Source of the DNA: Chloroflexi bacterium TSY
GTDB lineage: Bacteria > Chloroflexota > Anaerolineae > Caldilineales > Caldilineaceae
Length of the DNA: 64,000 nt
Assembly: GCA_019217005.1 (NCBI GenBank)
Contig: JAHBNG010000062.1
Coordinates: forward strand, 1-64,000
Reading direction: 5' to 3'
Numbering within the stretch: the stretch's first letter is position 1; every line of letters begins with the position of its first letter. This document shows positions 59,002 to 64,000 of the stretch, in pieces. Both the position numbers and the translations under genes were made by a program. Below the pieces are notes generated by a model that searched no databases, had not been told where the DNA came from, and worked only from the letters and a program-made list of their open reading frames with translations.

Positions 59002-59866
59002 AGAAGGTGTTTTAAAAGTATTGGGCAAGAGAATTAAAGAGCGAGAGCCGGGTCGTTGCTGAGGCGACGGAGCATGATATGGACCATAGCGGCATAAATC
59101 ATGGCTTCGCTGTTGCGAGGCAAGACTTCATAGTCCTTGCTAAGCCGCCGATAGTTGCCGAGCCAAGCAAAGGTGCGCTCAACGACCCATCGACGGGGCA
59201 AGAGGACAAAGCCTTGAGCGTCATCAGAACGCGTGACAACTTGGAAAAGCCAACCAGCAAGGTTGAAGACCCAGTCGATCATGGGTTGACCGGAGTAACC
59301 GCCATCGGCCCAGATGAGAGCGAGTTGTTGGAAGCCCTTCTGCTTGAGACGCTTCAGGAGAGATTTGGCTCCATCTCGCTCTTGAATGCTAGCTTTGTGG
59401 ACATGAACAAGGAGGAGCAAGCCCATGACGTCAACCAGAATGTGACGCTTGCGTCCGGTGACCTTCTTGGCGCTGTCATAGCCTCGTTCACCCGCAACCG
59501 AAGTCGTTTTGACACTTTGGCTATCCAGGATGGCAGCACTCGGTTCGGTTTCTCGTCCAGCCAGGATGCGGACCGCTTCCCGCAAGGCATCATTCATCTT
59601 TTCCCAGATGCCTGCCTTGCTCCAGCGGTTGAAGTAGCCATAGACCGTCGACCAGGGCGGCAGGTCGTGTGGTATCATGCGCCAGGCGTTGCCCCCTCAC
59701 AGCACATAGAAGATGCCATTAATCACCTCTCGCATATCGACGTCTCGGGGACGTCCGCCCGTCTTGGCTGGTGGAATCAGTGGCTCTATTATCTGCCACT
59801 CTATCTCGTTCATATCTGTACTGTAGGCTTCTCGACTCATTTTCTCTCCTCATTCTTCTTTTTTTT
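59002..59866. mobile_element. IS5-family element, right end missing
   Basis: The left end AGAAGGTGTTTTAAAAG follows TTA at 58999-59001. The expected facing right end does not appear before the MULE-like element begins at 59867, so this copy is truncated or rearranged. Confidence 0.8.
59034..59840 (-). pseudogene. IS5-family transposase interrupted by TGA
   Basis: Starts at the ATG at 59840 (MSREAYSTDMNEIEWQIIEP) and runs in a single frame to 59034, with a TGA about 48 codons in, where the family has VLR (FYVL-stop-GGNAWRMIPHDLPPW). CGA to TGA explains it. The DDE residues remain in IWADGGYSG, AILDSQSVKT and VERTFAWLGNYRRLSKDYE. Confidence 0.9.
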
Positions 59867-61664
59867 CAGTTACAGCAAAAGTCGGGTACAGAAATATTAT
59901 GACAAGTAAATGATTGCGACCAAAAAGAGATAAATTGAAGACCTCCGGAAGAAAAGGCTAGAATAGGAGAGGCCAAGGAGGTCCGGAAAAATGCGCAAAA
60001 AGAAGGAGAAGCAGGTAGAGAAACGATACTACCGACCAACAAAGAAGCGCTGTCCGAACTGCAAAAGCAAACTGAAAAGAAGCTATAAATTATGGCATAA
60101 GTATCTGGAAACACTGGAGGGCAGATATTATGTGGTAAGTCATGGATATCGGTGTCAAAATGAGAACTGCTTGCAGCAAGAAGTGGTCTATCGTTCCCAA
60201 GAAGCAGAAGAGTTGGGTGTACCCGAATGCGGTTATGGGTTAGATGTAATCGTCGAAATAGGATACCAACGATTTTGGCATCAACGAAGAGTGGCCGAAA
60301 TCCATAAAGGACTAAAAGAGCGGATAACGATATCTGAAAGACAAGTGCTGAACTTAATCGGTACATTTTTTAGCCTTGTTGCGAGCTGGACAGCCAGCGA
60401 AGGTAGTAAACCAGCAGAAAAAATGGAAAAGGTTGGGCGGACTAATCCTCTCCATAGATGGGATGCAACCAGAGAAAGGAAGTCCAGCGCTCTATGTGGT
60501 TCGAGAAGTCCAGTTAGACATCACTTTGATGGCAGAAGTGTTGGAATCAGGGACTCACAAGACTCTGGTTTCAGCACTGTTGGAACCGATAAACGAATGG
60601 GAAATCCCTATCAAGGGCATCATCAGTGACGCCCAGGAAAACATCCAACTTGCTGTTGCTCAAGTGTGGCCGAATTGCCCCCATCAGACTTGTCAGTTCC
60701 ATTGCATTAAAGAAGCTGGGCGACTCACTTATGCGCTTGACCGTACAATGAAAACTCAACTCAAAAAGAAGCTGCGTGGCTTTTGAATCGGGTCTAAAAC
60801 GGTTCGAGAATTGGCGGAAACCGATCCCTACAAAGCAGTTCTTTTGCAATATACTCGCTATCTGCGGTTCACTTTATTGACAAGAGGATTGGCTCCTTTT
60901 GAATTAGGTGGCTTACAGATGGTTCAACAATTAATCACGATTGAAGCATCATTATTACGGGCTCAGGAAAAAGGGGGCATCCGTTACTGACCCAATCAAG
61001 ATTGCTGGTTTTCATCGTTTTTGCACTGTTCAAGCCAACCGCTTACGACGGCAACTTGGGTGGTTGGTGGCACTCCAACGGCTTTTGTCGCCTGACTCTC
61101 AAGCCGACGACCAGGTACAGGTCACTGCTCATTCCGTTGCATCAGCTGTTGATCAATATTTAGTCGCACTGACACAGGATACGACTCTCGATGACGCAGA
61201 TCGCTCGATTGTTCAGCATATCAACACAACATTTCGCAACCGTTGGTGGGGGCTCTTTGTCTGCTACGATGTCTCGGGTCTTCCTTCCACTAACAATGCC
61301 CTGGAGGGCTTCTTTGGCCGCTTGAAAACCAATCAACGACTTATCACTGGACGCAAAGTGTTAATAACTTCGTCCTTCGCTATGGCTCTTTGCTGCCTTC
61401 GTCGATCCGACTGAAACCAAAGACGAATTGCTCTTCCGGCTGCGATCCGTTGACCGGTCCGCTTATTTATTTGAACGGCAACGTTTACATTCGATCCTGG
61501 CTGAACGCAAAGATTATTTTCGCTTTTGCCATCACCTTGATTCAGTCGTTTCTGAACTTGAAATCGCTTGGGAGTCTGCTCTTCTTTCAAATACAAATCG
61601 TCATGATTCTGACTCCCCTTCTAACTCAACATAATAAATTTGTACCCGACTTTTGCTGTAACTG
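59867..61664. mobile_element. Full-length element with MULE-like transposase; parent of the 104-bp MITEs
   Basis: 1,798 bp. Ends CAGTTACAGCAAAAGTCGGG (59867-59886) and CCCGACTTTTGCTGTAACTG (61645-61664) are perfect inverted repeats and match the ends of the MITEs at 21524 and 63134. Each flank is an A/T run, again like the MITEs. The two flanks belong to different host sequences (IS5 leader, IS630 gene). Confidence 0.9.
59991..61634 (+). pseudogene. MULE-like transposase with N-terminal zinc ribbon, several breaks
   Basis: N-terminal Cys pairs (KKRCPNCKSKLKRSY and RCQNENCLQQEVVY) precede a helical region. The catalytic core has LILSIDGMQPEKG (Asp), GIISDAQENI (Asp) and the CQFHCIKEAG C-x-x-H motif typical of MULE/IS256-type enzymes; the last acidic residue is in STNNALEGFFGRLK. 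At least two frame changes and one in-frame TGA (after KKLRGF) are needed to join these, so this copy is inactive. I could not place it in a named IS family. Confidence 0.82.
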
Positions 61665-62096
61665 GTTTTTTAGAATGGTGCTTACCTGGGTATGTGAGAT
61701 TTGCTCACAGTAATCGAGTTCCACGATTTTCTCTGCTAGTAGGCGTAAGCTCCACTCGCTATGCCCTTCCGGTGGTTTGCTACAAGCCAATGCTGTGATT
61801 TTGGCTCGCTGATCACCATCTATCTCCACTGGTCGGCCTGGTCGAGGGGCTTCGTTCAAGCAGCGCACTCCTTGCGCCTTGTACTTATCTCGCCAACTAC
61901 CGACCGTCCCTATGCTCACTCCGAGGCTCTTCGCTACTTCGCTTAGCGTTTTCCCTCGGTCTAATTCCAGCAGCCCTAATGCTCGCTTGTAGACTCGCGC
62001 TGTTTCTCTTCCTTTTCTGACCAGATTCTCTAATGATTCTCGCTCTCGTTCACTTAGTTGTATGTGTTCTTTCTTCATGTTCTGAGTATCTCTCAC
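61665..62096 (-). pseudogene. IS630-type transposase, N-terminal half only
   Basis: Starts at about 62096 (an internal Met, MKKEHIQLSERERESL, is likelier) and has the IS630 HTH region TLSEVAKSLGVSIGTVGSWRDKY, LNEAPRPGRPVEI, then ends as ISHTQVSTILKN at the MULE-like element. The DDE half is absent. It is unrelated to the ISAzo13-like copies. Confidence 0.82.
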
Positions 62097-62188
62097 AACA
62101 CGATTTTTGTCAGAAATTTACTTTACACTGTAATAAATTTCAGCGAATCGCACGCTTTCGTCTGATGAACAAAGAGTAAAGACAACTT

Positions 62189-63046
62189 ATGAGTGAACTT
62201 CAACTCTTTTCAATCACAGCGCAAGGGCCTCGGCGATTGAGACCATCACAAAACGTAAGGAGTCTTGAAGATCTATATACTCATTTGCCTCTTGGTGTCT
62301 ATTCGTCGTTTCGCACTTTCGATCACAACAAGTTTCTTCATTTAGACCATCATATAGCCCGAACACTCCAATCATTCAAGCGATTACATTGGGATTATCA
62401 TCTCAAGGAAGACCGTTTACGTCGTTCTCTTCATCAAATATGTACAGAGTATCCATCTGGCGAGATGCGTGTACGCTTTGATATCTTGGCCCAATCAGCT
62501 CATCAATTAGGGGCCGATAGCCGCGAATTGCTCGGGCTTGCGCCGTTTACACCATTGCCGAAAACGCTGTATCAATCTGGCGTCACTGTTGATTTGGTGG
62601 ATGATGTCTCGCGCGATAATCCATTGATTAAAACAGCAGATTTTGTCGAAAAGCGTAAGGCTTATGCCATTGATGCGCCAGCGGTATATGAACATCTGAT
62701 GGTTAACGAGCAAGGCGAAATACTAGAGGGATTTAGCAGTAATTTTTATGGGGTATTAGAGAGGCATCTTTGCACAGCAAACGAGGGGGTATTAGAAGGG
62801 ATCACGCGCAAGATCATCCTCAATCTCGTTCAACAAATTGGTATACCACTGAGGTTGAAGCCAATTTCTACCAATCAAATCATGAAGCTAGAAGAGGCAG
62901 CGATCAGTAGTTCCTCGCGTGGCTTACTCCCAGTCGTCAATATTGACGGTAATCAAATAGGGAACGGTAAACCTGGTCCGATTTGCAAACGCATCATGAA
63001 TGCATATAACGAATACGTAGCGAATGAGATCAAGACCGCGATTTAG
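62189..63046 (+). CDS. Class IV aminotransferase (IlvE/PabC-like)
   Basis: 285 residues. PLP-binding Lys in KTADFVEKRKAYA and the following Glu in EILEGFSSNFYGV, then GVLEGITRKIIL, are standard for branched-chain aminotransferases and aminodeoxychorismate lyases. The size fits both. No pathway genes are adjacent, so the substrate is open. Confidence 0.88.
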   Translation: MSELQLFSITAQGPRRLRPSQNVRSLEDLYTHLPLGVYSSFRTFDHNKFLHLDHHIARTLQSFKRLHWDYHLKEDRLRRSLHQICTEYPSGEMRVRFDILAQSAHQLGADSRELLGLAPFTPLPKTLYQSGVTVDLVDDVSRDNPLIKTADFVEKRKAYAIDAPAVYEHLMVNEQGEILEGFSSNFYGVLERHLCTANEGVLEGITRKIILNLVQQIGIPLRLKPISTNQIMKLEEAAISSSSRGLLPVVNIDGNQIGNGKPGPICKRIMNAYNEYVANEIKTAI

Positions 63047-63133
63047 AATAGAGTCGTCACGATGTTATTGAATTCATTCAACAGTGTTGTACCAAATGTG
63101 GCCCATGTTAACACAATTGAAATGCTAAAAAAA

Positions 63134-63237
63134 CAGCTACGGCAAAAGTCGGGTACAAAAAATGACCATAAGGGGTGAAATCCTAGAGCAGCCCTCTGTT
63201 TGCATGAAAAATTTGTACCCGACTTTTGCTGCTACTG
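63134..63237. mobile_element. 104-bp MITE, copy B
   Basis: Same length and nearly the same sequence as 21524-21627, in opposite orientation. Ends CAGCTACGGCAAAAGTCGGG and CCCGACTTTTGCTGCTACTG; flanked by AAAAAAA on both sides. Confidence 0.92.
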
Positions 63238-63264
63238 AAAAAAAACTAGAACTATTGTACTCTA

Positions 63265-63446
63265 GTTTCCGGTAAATGAGTTGACATAAGTACCAAATAT
63301 AGCCTTATTTTCCCGATTTTTCGGGGATTTAAGCGATTTTGGTAAACTGGAACTTTTGGAAATTCAGTTTTATGTCAATAAGAATGCCTTTTCTCGGGCT
63401 TATTTATGCAAATTCCATTTTTATGTTAAGTAATTTTACCGGAAAC
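63265..63446. mobile_element. 182-bp MITE flanked by TA
   Basis: Terminal inverted repeats GTTTCCGGTAAA (63265-63276) and TTTACCGGAAAC (63435-63446), with further pairing TTGACATAA / TTATGTTAA inside. TA lies on both sides (63263-63264 and 63447-63448), as for IS630/mariner elements. The remainder of the gap to 63623 shows no gene. Confidence 0.78.
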
Positions 63447-63623
63447 TAAAGTTGTATATTCTGTCTGCGTTTGACCCACTTCGTCATTGAAAATCGTCTG
63501 GCATCTTTCAAGAAGTGACCAGAATTTCGTGAACATTGAGTTCGCCTCATAAAAGACAAAAAATTCCAAAAAGATAGACTAATCGTAACATAAGATTGTG
63601 TCAATGAGTCTTTCAATATGCTG

Positions 63624-64000
63624 TTAATTCAAATCAGCACGTGCCCAATCCCATTGAAATACTTCCCTTATGCGGTCATATACCTCTTCCATATCTGTCA
63701 GCACAACCACCTCACGATTTAATTTATGACTCACCTCACCACCGTTGAGACTGCCTATGGCTGTCCATCTCTCATTATTCACATACGCTAACATAACTTT
63801 AGCGTGAATCCCTCCCGCAGTCGGATTGCCTACCCGAGCTTCGATATCAAGTCCTTCGATTTCTGCTAGCTGGCGAATGTAGTCAACCGTCGCACGGTTG
63901 CTATGTAGTGCCTCCGAATCATCAAAGAAAGAATCAAGCAATATTTTGACGGAGGCTCCACGACGTGCTGACTCAATTAGCGCAAGGAGGCGTGGATTGG
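63624..64000 (-). CDS. Phospholipase D-like domain protein (C-terminal part; continues past window)
   Basis: The open frame reaches the window edge without a start ([21 protein letters not shown] precedes the visible part). The HKD-type motif is GGIHAKVML followed by [13 protein letters not shown], where the usual Asp is replaced by downstream residues in some family members; [16 protein letters not shown] closes the domain. Enzyme class includes nucleases and phospholipases; the N-terminal part is needed to say more. Confidence 0.8.
   Translation of the reverse strand, partial: NPRLLALIESARRGASVKILLDSFFDDSEALHSNRATVDYIRQLAEIEGLDIEARVGNPTAGGIHAKVMLAYVNNERWTAIGSLNGGEVSHKLNREVVVLTDMEEVYDRIREVFQWDWARADLN

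Overview
The window looks like a chromosomal stretch of a Chloroflexota-type bacterium (Caldilinea/Anaerolineae-like is my best guess). The grounds are gene content only: a BTAD-TPR (SARP-like) regulator, TPR and LysM membrane proteins, pentapeptide repeats, a Flp-type pilin next to a LuxR-type regulator, long HPF, a BatA-like VWA protein, PhyH, sulfatase and DUF72 genes. No rRNA or tRNA gene was recognised, so the assignment is tentative.

Layout. 1-2163: BTAD-TPR regulator cut at its 5' end by an ISAzo13-like element. 2246-6223: LysM protein, a membrane TPR protein broken by an in-frame TAG, and a small protein sharing a short motif with it. 6389-16180: glutamate synthase gltB and gltD (minus strand), split by an IS701-type element that itself carries an ISL3-type element; both insertions keep their target duplications. 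17150-21913: sulfatase, cysteine-dioxygenase-like cupin, GH5-like TIM-barrel protein and a DUF72 gene split by a 104-bp MITE. 22301-28281: ISAzo13-like copy directly upstream of amtB, the leftover tail of a second amtB, a Ser/Thr kinase and a prolyl oligopeptidase. 28410-33520: hydrolase, NAD-epimerase and histidine phosphatase genes, a GNAT and a dynamin-like GTPase. 34325-44000: isochorismatase-type hydrolase, hpf, comF, another ISAzo13-like copy, Flp pilin, a broken LuxR regulator, COG1579-type zinc-ribbon protein, SDR and comEC. 44623-49608: lutA-lutB-lutC-dctQ-dctM, a probable lactate or hydroxy-acid uptake and oxidation operon. 50023-58997: DapA-family aldolase, a frameshifted P-loop ATPase/PD-(D/E)XK nuclease, ABC exporter, PhyH with GNAT, pentapeptide protein and VWA protein. 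59002-62096: a scrambled IS5/MULE-like/IS630 cluster. 62189-64000: class IV aminotransferase, two MITEs and a partial phospholipase D-like gene.

The main theme is heavy colonisation by small non-autonomous elements. I can define several families with inverted repeats and, for most, target-site duplications (TSDs): an ~80-bp family (5 copies, 8-bp TSD), a 105-157-bp TTGG-rich family (3 copies plus a fragment, 8-bp TSD), a 104-bp family whose ends match a full-length transposase element in the same window, an IS5-type MITE (TTA TSD), a TA-flanked MITE, and a 133-bp element with 6-bp TSD nested in another palindrome. At least five IS families are present and every transposase gene is disrupted. 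Several host genes are also broken (nonsense codons, one G-run frameshift, one MITE insertion). This suggests ongoing decay or relaxed selection. I did not find a convincing new defence or biosynthetic system; the ATPase-nuclease gene and the MITE/parent-element pair are the best leads.
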